The notes beneath the pieces were generated by a model. It was not told where the DNA came from. It worked only from the letters and a program-made list of their open reading frames with translations, and ran no database searches. The position numbers and the translations under genes are program-made. Positions 46,596-56,969 of a stretch of 64,000 nt of DNA are shown here, piece after piece. The stretch lies in assembly GCA_916613615.1 (NCBI GenBank), contig OU744724.1, positions 57,798,898 through 57,862,897 of the forward strand, read 5' to 3'. This stretch comes from Steromphala cineraria. Its lineage: Eukaryota; Mollusca; Gastropoda; Trochida; Trochidae. Position 1 is the stretch's first letter. The number at the start of each line of letters is the position of its first letter.

Positions 46596-47904
46596 ATGAT
46601 GCAGACAAAAAATCTCGAGGCCAATACAAAAAGAAAAACTAATAGAAGACTAGGGAACTTATGAAAAAAATAAAAAAATATATATAAGGTAGTTAAGCAG
46701 TGTAAACATGAACAGAAACAAACAATCATTGGACATGGCCTTACCTTGCTGGTTGCTGCCTTGTCAGTGATTTCTCTGATGAAACTAGGATGTGTCTAAA
46801 ATACACCGTGTTTATATTGATTTGCTCTTGACCAACAGTGTTATCTCATCATGTCTAACACCTTTCATCAATTTCTAGCATCAAGTTTGAACTCTTTACA
46901 GCATCTTCAACTAGAGGTTTAAAACCCTTCAGGCTTATTGGAGTTTGCAGTGATCTTGTAATCTGCAATGACTATCAATCTTAGTCTTGTCACGTTTATA
47001 GGACATGTAAGGTTATGAAAACATTCTAATTCTTTAACAAAGGTTTGGATCACTCCACCAAGTAACTTATTATCAAGAAGTCGTGTAATTGTATTTTTAT
47101 TTACTGTGTTTAAATCATGTCATAAAAGTATTTATGCAATTGGAATTACCACCATTGAGTGTTTTCGTTCGAGAAAAAAATAACCTCATAGGACTGTCCT
47201 TTTAAGTTGAGATAAATAACGTCAATCATAACAAAAGATTTATTCACAAATGATTTAATTGTTTTTCTCTTATTCCTGGTTAACATCAGAGCATTAAAAA
47301 AAGCTTTTATTATTATAAAATATCATTAACAGTCAAATACAATACATTAAATGTAATTTTATTTCAATTTCACCATCAATGTACTTTTTGACTCCGACTA
47401 AACTGCAACAACAAGTGTAAACAAATAAATAAAACATGACATAAATCATGAATGGATACCAACTGATGTTTTTTTCTCTCTAAGAGTTATGGCGGAAGAT
47501 AAAGATAAAGAATTTGAGATTATCTGACTCCAAGGACCACTAGGCAATATTATCTAGCACCCTGGAGATGTTGTTTTAACAAGCACTAGCCTATTTTAGG
47601 GAAAGACTAAATGGATGGGTACTCCTGATAAAGACTGTATATTACAACAAGAGTACATCCCTGACAAACTCTAGAAATACAAGATGGCTGATCCATATCC
47701 CACCTGGCTCCCTACAGGGAAGCAGTGAGGCGGTGTGATGTGGAGCTCTCTACAGGATGTTTTTATATTGGTGTGTTGGACTGCATATCCTGTGTGACAA
47801 TCCCTGGAGACAGGCAGCTTATAAACACTTTAACATGCATATTGGAATAGGTGTATAACTATATTGGATAGATGCTGGTGTATGAATTACATACACAAAA
47901 TATT
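46596..47904. other. Anonymous stretch before the inverted repeat
   Basis: No gene. ATGGCGGAAGATAAAGATAA at 47489 opens a 12-codon frame with no donor site. 47640-47820 is less AT-rich and unrecognised. Confidence 0.4.
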
Positions 47905-48490
47905 TGAACGTTATATAACTTCAAAGTTACAAAATCAATATGGGCTAAATTCTTTATGACATTCATGATTGTTAAGGGCATGAAATAAGGCATTTACAAG
48001 TCTCCTCTCCACAAAATAAGTCAGTTTGTGCAGCTCCAAACTCAACAGGACATTAAGGAGTCAATTCCTGATTGCTAAAATTAAAGGGAAACCATCAATA
48101 CCTAGGCAATAACAAGAAAGGAGCACTGAAAACAGATCCCTTCCTTTGTTGTTCTGTTTCTATTGCCATCTTTAAATGTCCACTACCTATCGGGTACACA
48201 ACAGTGATCTATACCCAAACATTGCTACTATATGGATAAAGAAGTTTAATATGCATAAAATCATGCACTTTATAGCTATCTGAATTCTTAAGCATGCTTA
48301 GCAAATTATTTTGCACATATTTTGAAATGAAATTCTTGGCATCAAAGGTTTGACTTTTAGAGTGATAGATCTTCAACCTACTTGTATCTCAAACTTAGGT
48401 CTAATTTCTGTGGTTGAAATTATGATGTCACTATCCTGAATAAAGTTACTCCCATCTTGTAGAAATATAGTTGTCTTACTTTTTTGTCCT

Positions 48491-48920
48491 TAAAGAATAT
48501 AAGGTGATGTCTGGAAAATGAAAATATATGGTTCCAATTGAAAGACAATGTATTTAAACTAAATGGAGCTAATAATTCAAATTTACAATGTAAAGCTTAG
48601 CCATGCGATTCCTTTTTCTTACACAATGAATTAAAGGTGTTCACACAAAATGGCCGACAATGGATTATATGTGAATCTCCATAATTTGTCCTCTGACTAT
48701 GGATGATTGGCTTGTGTAATGTGAGTTTTGACACTGTCAAATTAATACATTTAGTATTAACTTACAATTATCAGTGAGGTATTTAAAGGGGCAGTAGCAC
48801 GTTTTTTGATAATTTTATATCTTAAAATTTTCACTGATATTTGTATGTTAGTGCTGAATGTATTACTGCCCCTTTAAAATATAAAATTATCAAAAAAACG
48901 TGCTACTGCTCCTTTAACAA
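48491..48920. mobile_element. ~430-bp insertion present only in the left arm
   Basis: The left arm reads TTTTTGTCC|TTAAAGAATATAAGG ... CTGCTCCTTTAA|CAAATGAAAACTT. The right arm, read in reverse, goes directly TTTTTTGTCCTCAACAAATG. The insertion is therefore bounded by TTAA, and the right arm is the empty site with one change in the target. The inner 48784-48919 part is itself a foldback. Confidence 0.75.
48784..48919. repeat. 136-bp foldback with 43-bp arms
   Basis: TTAAAGGGGCAGTAGCACGT, TTTTTGATAATTTTATAT faces ATATAAAATTATCAAAAAAA, CGTGCTACTGCTCCTTTAA. TTAA at the ends. Confidence 0.88.
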
Positions 48921-49978
48921 ATGAAAACTTGATTGACAGGATCATGAAATTTCAACATATGTCTTGTAAAAAGTTATCACAAATTTTTCTCAATTTTTTG
49001 ACTTGATGGTTTAAGAAACATAAGATGTATGTCCAGCTCATGTGTGCATGAACAGTTTCCTCTAGGGTTTCATATCACGCACATAAACATTAGCTGATAA
49101 AAGTCATAAAACTTTCAAGATAGGATAGATTGTGGTTGCTGTTTTTACCAAGGGTTGATGTTTCTGACAAAATAAGATACAAAGGTGAAACTTCCTATCT
49201 AATTTACAACAGCGCTATTTGTTTTAACTATCAATCATTACCTATAAGTATAAGATAAGCGTTAAAATCAGGGGGGTCATTAGCGTAGCGACCTACTTCT
49301 TCTAAGTTAAAACTAGAGCAGAGGTTTCTGGGGAGTTTATCATATCTTATTGCAAAAATTCTTTGCTATCATTGAATTGCAAATTTTTGCCATTTAAAGT
49401 TCAGTATCTGCAATGCATTTCATCATATCTTAACATGCTTTTAAATCATTAGAAGTCCTCTGCTTTTTCATCCTATTCATTTATCATAGAATGCAAGCTA
49501 TCTTCATACGGTAATAAGAATTTAATTCACTGCTTGGGCTCAATTTAAATTCAACCACAGCTTGACTACACCACAAACACAGAAAAAATGAATTTAAAAA
49601 GTTTCATGCTTTTGAAAAAGTATATCTTTGTAAGATTTAAGTGTAAAACTTTTGAGGATCCTTCATAAAGATTTTCTGTTTAAAGAAAATACCTCTCCCT
49701 CCCTTATTTTCAACTTTAAAAAACAGCGGCTCAAATATAAAGGAAAAACAAATTACAAGACATCCTTTTTAATCAATCACAGCAGTAAAAATCTAATATT
49801 CTGAATCTGATTAATTCAAGGTTAGACATTTACCTACCTAAATTCTTGAAAGGTGTATAACACTAAAATGGCCAGATGAATGTTTTGGTTGATATGTGCA
49901 CTTTAAACTACATTGGATCATCCTGTTAATCTAGAGAAATTGTTTAAGCAGTGAAGAATATAATATTTAATGTTTTTG

Positions 49979-50125
49979 AAAAAAAAAAAAAAACTAAATT
50001 TGGAAAATTTTAGAACAATATGCATTTGGAAAATGTTATGAAAATATGAAATTGGAAAATGTTATAAAAATATGAATTTGGAAACTTTTATGAAAATATA
50101 AATTTCAAAAAGTGTTACAATGCCT
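49979..50125. repeat. Poly-A and ~30-bp tandem units
   Basis: A14-15 run at 49979-49993, followed by four ~29-31-bp units of ATATGAATTTGGAAAATGTT ATGAAA type. The counterpart in the right arm at about 61840-61935 has fewer units and no long A run. Confidence 0.75.
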
Positions 50126-50939
50126 TTAAATCTCTGGATCTGATAAATATGTTTGTAAGCTGGCGTCTCTATAACTTTCTACACAAAGCCCAGATCGCAG
50201 CAAGACTTGTGATGCTGATACGTAAGACAAATGTCTTCTTTGCAGGTTACCACAGGGATTGTGAGCGATTGCCTCCGATATGTAACATCAACCCCATAAA
50301 ATATCACTTTCTCATAATTCATTCACAGCTTCAAAGCAATGATATCAAATGAAATCAACTTCTCAATATTTTTTCACTTCCTAAACGTTACCAGATACCA
50401 AAAGTGTGAGAAGGCTAGTATGGGAAGTTATCAATTTAAATTATTTGGAGATGGTATGAAGAAATTTGTTCTTTGAATTCCTCTAAATATTGAATTTTGA
50501 ATTACAAGTTATTTTATACTTCCACTGAAATAATGTAATAATGGTTATTCCTTGCTTAAAAATGAAAAGAATTAAGATATCAAATATCTTTTTCACTGTC
50601 TTTTTAAACATTTTTAAACGCCGATTTATTTTTCATGGAGATTTAAGGAGTGACAAAACTAGATTTCGTAAATCTATATCAGTGAGGTTATAAAGCAAAA
50701 ATATATGATACGTCACAAGAAATTCTCTGATATGACCCAAGTGTAATCAAAGAAACAAATCTTTGAAGACCAAAAAGGAGCACAATATCGCAATGTCATC
50801 ATAAACCAATGGAGATAAACTATTCCAGAGAGCTCCATGGTAACCAAAATTCACTTCCCTTAACTATGTTTGAATTTTCCCTTCTTGCACACAGAGTTCA
50901 TAAAAACTTTGACAAGTAGCCTAAAACAGATTATCATTT

Positions 50940-51200
50940 AATAAACCGAGATCTATCAATTAAAATAAACTGTTTATCGTCACTAGTGAAAATAACAATA
51001 GAACGTGTTATTAGTCACTAGTGACCGATAACAATCTTCACTATCAAATTTGACTACATTTATCAATGTTCTGACACAATGACACCCTCATGACGTCATG
51101 ACGTTGCTGTGGCCATGGGCTCTCTTTAACACCAACTCAACATAAAAGCAATTTGATTTTGTTGAAATTACAACGATAAATCATATAACAAATAGAAAAT
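50940..51200 (-). repeat. CRE/CACTAGTGAC module, copy c (left arm)
   Basis: TTATTAGTCACTAGTGACCG near 51009, TGACGTCA at 51091-51098, GGGCTCTCTTTAACACCAAC and TCAACATAAAAGC, then AACAAATAGAAAATAAG. This is the CRE module in reverse order, paired with the right-arm copy at 61030-61200. Confidence 0.75.
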
Positions 51201-51719
51201 AAGTTTTTTCAAATACAAAATATTCTCTTAATATACATCACCAACTATCTCACAATTGTCAAGGATATTGAATGGATATTATGAACAATGTATAAGAATG
51301 TTTCTTTTCAAAGCCTTTGTGAAAGATAAAGTAGTGTCATGTCTGTACATAATGATAATTCCTACATTTATGTTGCCAAAATTATTATCATTTCATCAAA
51401 AGTTTTTGACTTCTGGACAGGATTTAGAAAGTCCAAAGGAATGGAGGAAGTTTTTCTATATAGTCTCTTGGCACAATCAAAGACAGGTTAAGCTAATGTT
51501 TATTTATGGAATTAATACTACCTTACCACCTAAATAAATCCATACCTTGAATTTCTCACTGTAGTCTGGAGAACAGGCTCATTAAGTTAAGTAAATTATA
51601 TTCTCAAACTGTGACAGAATAAAATCTCTTCAGGAACTTTATATGCCACAGACAGCTAAACACGATTACAGTTAATATAAGTATTAGAGTATATGCACTT
51701 ATGTATTCTACTCATGGTC

Positions 51720-52858
51720 ACAGAGACCCAGCAAACTCAATTTCCTGACCTTGACATGCTTAATGGTATAATCACAAAGTTACATCAGAAATGGGGTAAG
51801 TTCATTTTACTCTCAAATTGTTCAATGGTAAAACCCTAAATACCATTCTGAAATCCATTTCAGAGATTCAGCAAACTCAATTTCCTGACATAGACATGCT
51901 TAATGGTATAATCACAAAGTTACATCAGAAATTGGGTAAGTTCATTTTACTCTCAAATTTTTCAATGGTAAAACCCTAAATACCATTCTGAAATCCATTT
52001 CAGAGATTCAGCAAACTCAATTTCCTGACATAGACATGCTTAATGGTTAAATCACAAGGTTGCGTCAGAATTGGGGTAAGTTCATTTTACTCTGAAATTG
52101 TTTAATGGTAAAATCCTTAATACTTTTATAAAATCCATTTTAGAGGGTACTCAATTTTCTGGCATCGACATACTTAATGGTATAATTGGAAAGTTACATC
52201 AGATATGGGGAAAGTTCATATCATTGTCAAATTGTCATATGATAAAAGTCTCAATACCATTATCAAATCTAATTGGAGTGATACCTATTTTCACATTAAG
52301 ACAGCAAAACAAGTTTATATTGAATTAACTTATAAGAAATTATTTATAAGAGAGACCCAGTTATCTAATTTCCTAGCCTAGACATGCTTTATATAGACAC
52401 AAAATTACATCAGAATTTGGGCAAGTTCATCCCATGCTCAAATTATCTAATGGTTAAATCTTTAATACCATTATCAAATCTTATTCAAGGGAGTACTTAT
52501 TTTCACTTTGAGACAGTGAAATAAGTTTATTGAATTTACTTTGTACAGAATATGCTTATGTTATAATCATTGTCACAAAGACCCAGTTAACTTAATTTCC
52601 TAGCCTAGACATGCTTTATATAGACACAAAGTTACATCAGAATTTGGGCAAGTTCATCCCATGCTCAAATTATCTAATGGTTAAATCTTTAATACCATTA
52701 TCAAATCTTATTTCAGGAACTACTTATTTTCACATCAAGACAGCCAAACCAGTTTATATTGAATATCAGAAGAGAATATGCTTATGTTATTATCATGGTC
52801 AGGAAGAGCAAGGTAACTTCTCTAAGAATGACTCAAATGTCAACACTGGATAATTTGT
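51720..52858 (+). repeat. Inner tandem array of the left arm
   Basis: CTCAATTTCCTGAC-type words at 51736, 51876, 52016 and 52150 (134-140-bp units), then at about 52364 and 52591 (~214-227-bp units that add ACTACTTATTTTCACATCAA and GACAGC...AGTTTATATTGAAT). Shared text: GACATGCTTAATGGTATAAT, CACAAAGTTACATCAGAA and AAGTTCAT. Short frames at 52098-52328 and 52611-52853 are array-derived. Confidence 0.92.
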
Positions 52859-53828
52859 TGTGAGGAAAGCAATATCTATGACAGTTTAATCAGGATAGAG
52901 TTCATTGAATAAAAGCACCTAAGTATCCTTGAGCCCAAGAAGTAACTACTGTCTGAGGTATAGAGATTGCCCTGTGGACCTGCCAAGAGAAAGAAGAATA
53001 GCTACACAGATGGACTGACAAACTTGTAATTTGTCTGAAGGGTGTCGATAGAATGGAGTTGAAGGAAAAGGCTATTGGGACTATTGAAAGAGAAGTTGTC
53101 TGGAAGGCATTACTTTTGAGATTGTCTGAGGAGGTGAACCTTAATTTGATTGGTTATTGTGTATTACCTGAAGTAGAACAAGTGCATTGATTGGTCAGAT
53201 GTGTAGGAAGTTGCTTTAAGGAATACTATTTACCTTACAACATTTGTTACCATTGAATGTGATCGGATATGACATTTACATCATTTCAGAATGGATATGC
53301 ATATTTGAACAAGATATCAAATTTTTTTTCAAGGTTTTCTACTCTTACTCTTTTGTGATTATTGTATTAAAGGAAATTGGCATGTTTTTATATTTTACGT
53401 TATTGGTGTGAATATTTAGAATAAAAATAGTTACATGAATTAAATATTCAACCTTGCATTTAACAAGGTATTTTTAAAGTGTTCCACAAACTTCTTAGAT
53501 GGGAGTTTGATAATTTCCAGTGTATGAAGTAAGCCTGAAAAATAGCCAGCCAAAAAGTGGTATATTGTAGATATAAATGGTAAAAAGAAGTTACCAGCCC
53601 TGACCAAATGTCACCAGGTACTATGCTGTCAGAGACTTATTTCATACACTGTTATTGCTGACCTTGATCAGCAGATTTAACATGATTGACACAGTTTTGG
53701 TACCTTATATTTGAGTCAGAAGCAAACACAGTCTTCTTTCACCCAATAGTGTTCTTGAAGACATGAGATCCTCACCTATTGTTCAATGACTTCATACAAA
53801 CATTGGACACCCTATTTCACAGACAACA
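52859..53828. other. Spacer of the inverted repeat, outer-left part
   Basis: Unique sequence with no counterpart seen elsewhere in the window. Nothing recognised. Confidence 0.4.
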
Positions 53829-54141
53829 TCAACTGCAAGTGCTTGTGATTCCAGTTTGGTCAAGATTTACAGAGTGAGAGGCATTCAGGACATTGATGGG
53901 CAGGAGTGAATGAACATCAAGATGTGACCACAGCGACCAAGTTGACTTGTTCAGATCTCCAGACTCGTCAGCAAGGAACAGACTCCTGATTATATTTGAT
54001 GTGTGGATTAATAAGATCAACCGTTCAGCCTCCCGCGCTCCAAGGATGATGGAATCTGGAAAACAGCTGGACAATTGCTTCTCTGTGTCCGCTCTGGATA
54101 ACTTTTGTCCAGTGGATGACAAGAAATTGAGTGAATTGTAA
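53829..54141. other. Double-strand open frame, possible exon remnant
   Basis: Both strands are open here: a minus-strand frame of 97 residues (53829-54122) and a plus-strand frame from the stop at 53911 to TAA at 54139, about 76 codons. Base and codon use is more balanced than in the AT-rich flanks, and the plus frame has a protein-like, charged composition (RNRLLIIFDVWINKINRSAS; then GKQLDNC and VDDKKLSEL). No family is recognised. Candidate acceptors (TTGACTTGTTCAG) are weak, and no partner exons were found. It could be an isolated exon, a pseudo-exon or chance. Confidence 0.3.
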
Positions 54142-54419
54142 TGAGAGGGATTTGTCTTACAAGATTCCTTAAATCTGAGTCAATTTATACATGAGTTGCA
54201 TAATGATGAACCTCATGTGTTCTGCCTGTGGTCTAGCTCATGAACTTGGAATAGCTCTCAAATTGTTACTTTCAAAATTAACAATTTATAAATGTCCCAG
54301 ACCCAGGTAGTTGATAGAGGTCAGTTCTATTATCTTTTCATTCATCCTTATGTTCCTTCTGGAGCAGGACTGAGAAATTTAAGACATAGCTCAATCAGTA
54401 TGTGTCAAGGGTATTTTGA
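54142..54419. other. Anonymous stretch in the spacer
   Basis: Nothing recognised. Confidence 0.35.
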
Positions 54420-55240
54420 GACTTTCAACTTCTTTGGAATTACATCATTGGTGGTTTGACTTCAAGTCAAGTTTTCCTTATGGTAGATCTAGATGACTCT
54501 GCCTTGTTCTTCACTAATATCATAAAAGCTTTTTATGAATATCTATATATAGTGCTTAATCCCTGTAAACAGCCACATATTAATGTTCTTGTTTTTTTAG
54601 AGGTTTTCTACTTTGGAAATTTATTTTGGACTTCAAGTCATAATTCTTTCTATCTAAGTTTTTCTGTTGGTTGATAATGTAGATGACTCTGTCTTCTTCA
54701 TCTTTATCACAAAAACTTTGAATAAATATCAATAGTGTTTAATTCCCCTATAAAAAGTCATGTCTTTCTTGTTAAAGTTTTCAAATTCTTTGAAATTACA
54801 TCATTGGCAGTTCAACTTCAAGTCATAGTTCTTTATATATCTTAAAGTTTTCCTGATGGTATATATGTAGATGACTCTGTCTTCTTTATCATGAAAACAT
54901 TTTTAACAAATCTAGTGCTTTATTACTTTTTTATTACTTCATTGGCGGTTCGAGTCCAAGTCATAGTTCTTTATATATCTAAAAGTTTTCCTGATGGTAG
55001 ATATAGTTGACTCTGTCTTCTTATATTATTTATATACTTATTAAATATCTTATATATCTAGTGCATAATTTCCTACAAACAGCCGTAATTCTTGCTACAG
55101 GTTTTCAACTTCTTGGAATTATATTATAGGTGATCCAACTTCTGTCTTTTATAGCTCACCTTTATCATAAAAACAATGTATAAATATCTTGCCCTTAATT
55201 CCCTTATCTATAAACAGTCACATTCTTCTTGTTACATGAA
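54420..55240. repeat. Tandem array, ~190-bp units
   Basis: GATGACTCTGTCTTC-type words at 54492, 54682 and 54870, then a shortened unit at 55006 and a partial fifth unit. Shared text: TTCAACTTCTTTGGAATTAC, TTGACTTCAAGTCA, AGTTTTCCTGATGGTAGAT and CCTGTAAACAGCCACA. Confidence 0.85.
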
Positions 55241-55507
55241 TCACTTTGATGCTTGGGATCTAATTATGCCAAAAATGTACTGCTGCTTTGATATTCACTT
55301 TGAGTCTAGTTCTTAGTCTTTGTTTTTGTTTCATGGCTATGACCATTTTCAAACCGGTGCAAGCAATGTTTCTGCAGAATGTCCTTGGACTGACTAAAGG
55401 AGGTAACATCTTAATAATGATAAATATTCAAATATTTTTAGTTTGTATAGATCTTAAGTAAACCAATCTAAATGGTAAACATTTGTTTTTGCGTCACAAT
55501 GACATTC
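55241..55507. other. Anonymous stretch in the spacer
   Basis: Nothing recognised. Confidence 0.35.
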
Positions 55508-56005
55508 TTAAAGAGACACAGAGTATGTTGATAGGATCACATATGTCAAATTTTGAAATCGATGTTATTACATCGGGAACCACTAACTGTTCCTGAAAAT
55601 AACAAGTTAAAGGTCAATCAGTACATTAGAGCGAAAATGCGACCATTCAAAGTCAGGATTTTGATCGAAAACCGGACGATGTGGCTCGAGTGGCGTGCGC
55701 AAATTCGCCAAACGTTATTTTGAAACCTTGTCATAAGCTGACAGGAAGATATATTCGATTTCATAGTGTTTATTAGGTATTGTAACCAATAGGTAGATTA
55801 ATTGGATGCATAATTTCGATTATTAAACGTATTTGAGATGTTTTCTTGATTTTTCCATAAAATCAAGAATTTTAGAGATAGTATGCATAAATGGATATAT
55901 TTGCAAGTTCAGTGATGAGATATGAACTTCAATCAGCATATGAGATAGTTTGTAGCTTATCAAAACCAAATAAAATTTTAAGAAAGATACTCTGTGTCAC
56001 TTTAA
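55508..56005 (-). mobile_element. TTAA-flanked MITE (~498 bp), copy 3
   Basis: TTAA|AGAGACACAGAGTATG to GATACTCTGTGTCACT|TTAA, the same length and orientation as copy 2 and closer to it than to copy 1. Internal stops (GTTTAATAATCG in the minus reading) interrupt the frame seen in copy 2. It abuts the inner edge of the right arm. Confidence 0.9.
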
Positions 56006-56039
56006 ATGTTCAGAGTTCAATTGGTACTGGTAATTTACT

Positions 56040-56360
56040 GTACCCCATTTCTGATGTAACTTTGGGATCTTACCAATAAGAAAGTCGACGCTAGGAAATT
56101 GAGTAGTCTCTGAAATAGATTTCACAAAGGTGTCATTGATTTGACCATCGAATAATTTCAGAATGATATGAATTTACCCCAATTCCGATGTAAGTTTGTG
56201 ATTAAAGCATGTCTAGGTCAGGAAATTGAGTTTGATGGGTCTCTTGTGTAATACATCAGTGTATAGACTGTAAAACTTAAATCAACTGTAATCTTGTTTA
56301 GCTGTCTGCGGAATATGTAGTTCCAGAGAGGAGTTTGAGTACAAAAAGGTAAATTAAATT
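56040..56360 (-). repeat. Extra copy of the array boundary
   Basis: CCCCATTTCTGATGTAACTT, GTCTAGGTCAGGAAATTGAG, CAACTGTAATCTTGTTTAGC, TGTCTGCGGAATATGTAG match 60465-60640 (TGCAATCTTGTTTCGCTGTC and TGTGGAGTATGTGG) in the same orientation. The outer boundary of the array is thus present at both ends of the right array. Confidence 0.75.
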
Positions 56361-56669
56361 GTTTCAAATTAAAATTCCACACTGTCTCCTAGTCAATAAG
56401 TTGACTCAAGCAAAGTTCTAACTCATATGACGTTTTAGGAAAGGTAAACAATTTAGTGCAAAGTTTTATAGAAACTTAACCACTTTTAGTAAAATTTTAC
56501 TTTTGTTTTAACTGTTGTCTATATTGAAAATTGGACTTAAAAAACTTAAAATACAGAAGTAAAGACTTGATAAAATAAATACACAACTTAAACTTGAGGA
56601 TTATAGCAGTGACATTTCAGATGAACAACATCAAATATACATAACTTAGAGACCAACTATACAACAACT
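56361..56669. other. Anonymous AT-rich stretch inside the right arm
   Basis: No counterpart in the left arm and nothing recognised. Confidence 0.4.
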
Positions 56670-56969
56670 ACCAGTTAAAAAATAAGCAAGACAGGATTGT
56701 AAGGCCAATCCTGTCTTGCTTATATTATATACCCCTGCTTTCTACGTCCAAGTTGTCTACCGGAAGTACGCCGTCCCTTTCCTGAGCTAGTCTCACTAGC
56801 TTCATCGAGGTAGTAACTCACCTTGAGCCACCAAATTCAAACACTTTGGTACCTACACTGCCGGCGCCAGAAAGACCAAATTGGTCCAACTTCCGGCCAA
56901 AATTATGTGGCCGTAAAGATCGTGGGCTAAAACTTCCCACCTTGTTTTTATTTTTTACCAGTTAAAAAA
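56670..56969. mobile_element. 274-bp GC-richer insertion with 13-bp target duplication
   Basis: ACCAGTTAAAAAA at 56670-56682 and again at 56957-56969 flank 56683-56956. One end is an 18-bp perfect hairpin. The body is clearly GC-richer than the flanks and holds several short inverted pairs: AGCTAGT/ACTAGCT, ACCAAA/TTTGGT, GACCAAATTGGTC and CGGCCA/TGGCCG. It also has two CCGGAAGT words on opposite strands (ETS-type sites) and, on the minus strand, AAG|GTGAGT resembling a splice donor after an open stretch. The class is unknown: a retroposed structured RNA, a captured promoter/first exon or a MITE are all possible. Confidence 0.65.
56682..56723. other. Perfect 18-bp hairpin at the insertion edge
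   Basis: ATAAGCAAGACAGGATTG, loop TAAGGC, CAATCCTGTCTTGCTTAT. No mismatches. TATATTATATACCCC follows on the plus strand, which reads as a TATA-like word on the minus strand. Confidence 0.9.

Larger units (their letters stand above)
47905..52858 (+). repeat. Left arm of a giant inverted repeat
   Basis: Matches 56040-63660 in reverse complement along its length. Anchors: GTTATATAACTTC (47911) with the reverse at 63642; GGGGGGTCATTAGCGTAGCG (49272) with CGCTACGCTAATGACCCCCC near 62635; ATCGCAGCAAGACTTGTGAT (50194) with ATCACAAGTCTTGCTGCGAT near 61727; TCAAAAGTTTTTGACTTCTG near 51399 with its reverse near 60746. Identity is about 80-90% by eye, with many small indels. No coding frame is shared by the arms. 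Confidence 0.95.

Noticed and set aside
47489..47527. First exon starting ATGGCGGAAGATAAAG
   Set aside because: Twelve codons then a stop, with no GT donor before it and no downstream exon seen.
56795..56815. let-7-like microRNA (GAGGTAGTA word in the 274-bp insertion)
   Set aside because: Only about nine bases match, the rest of the mature sequence does not, and no surrounding precursor hairpin places the word on one arm.
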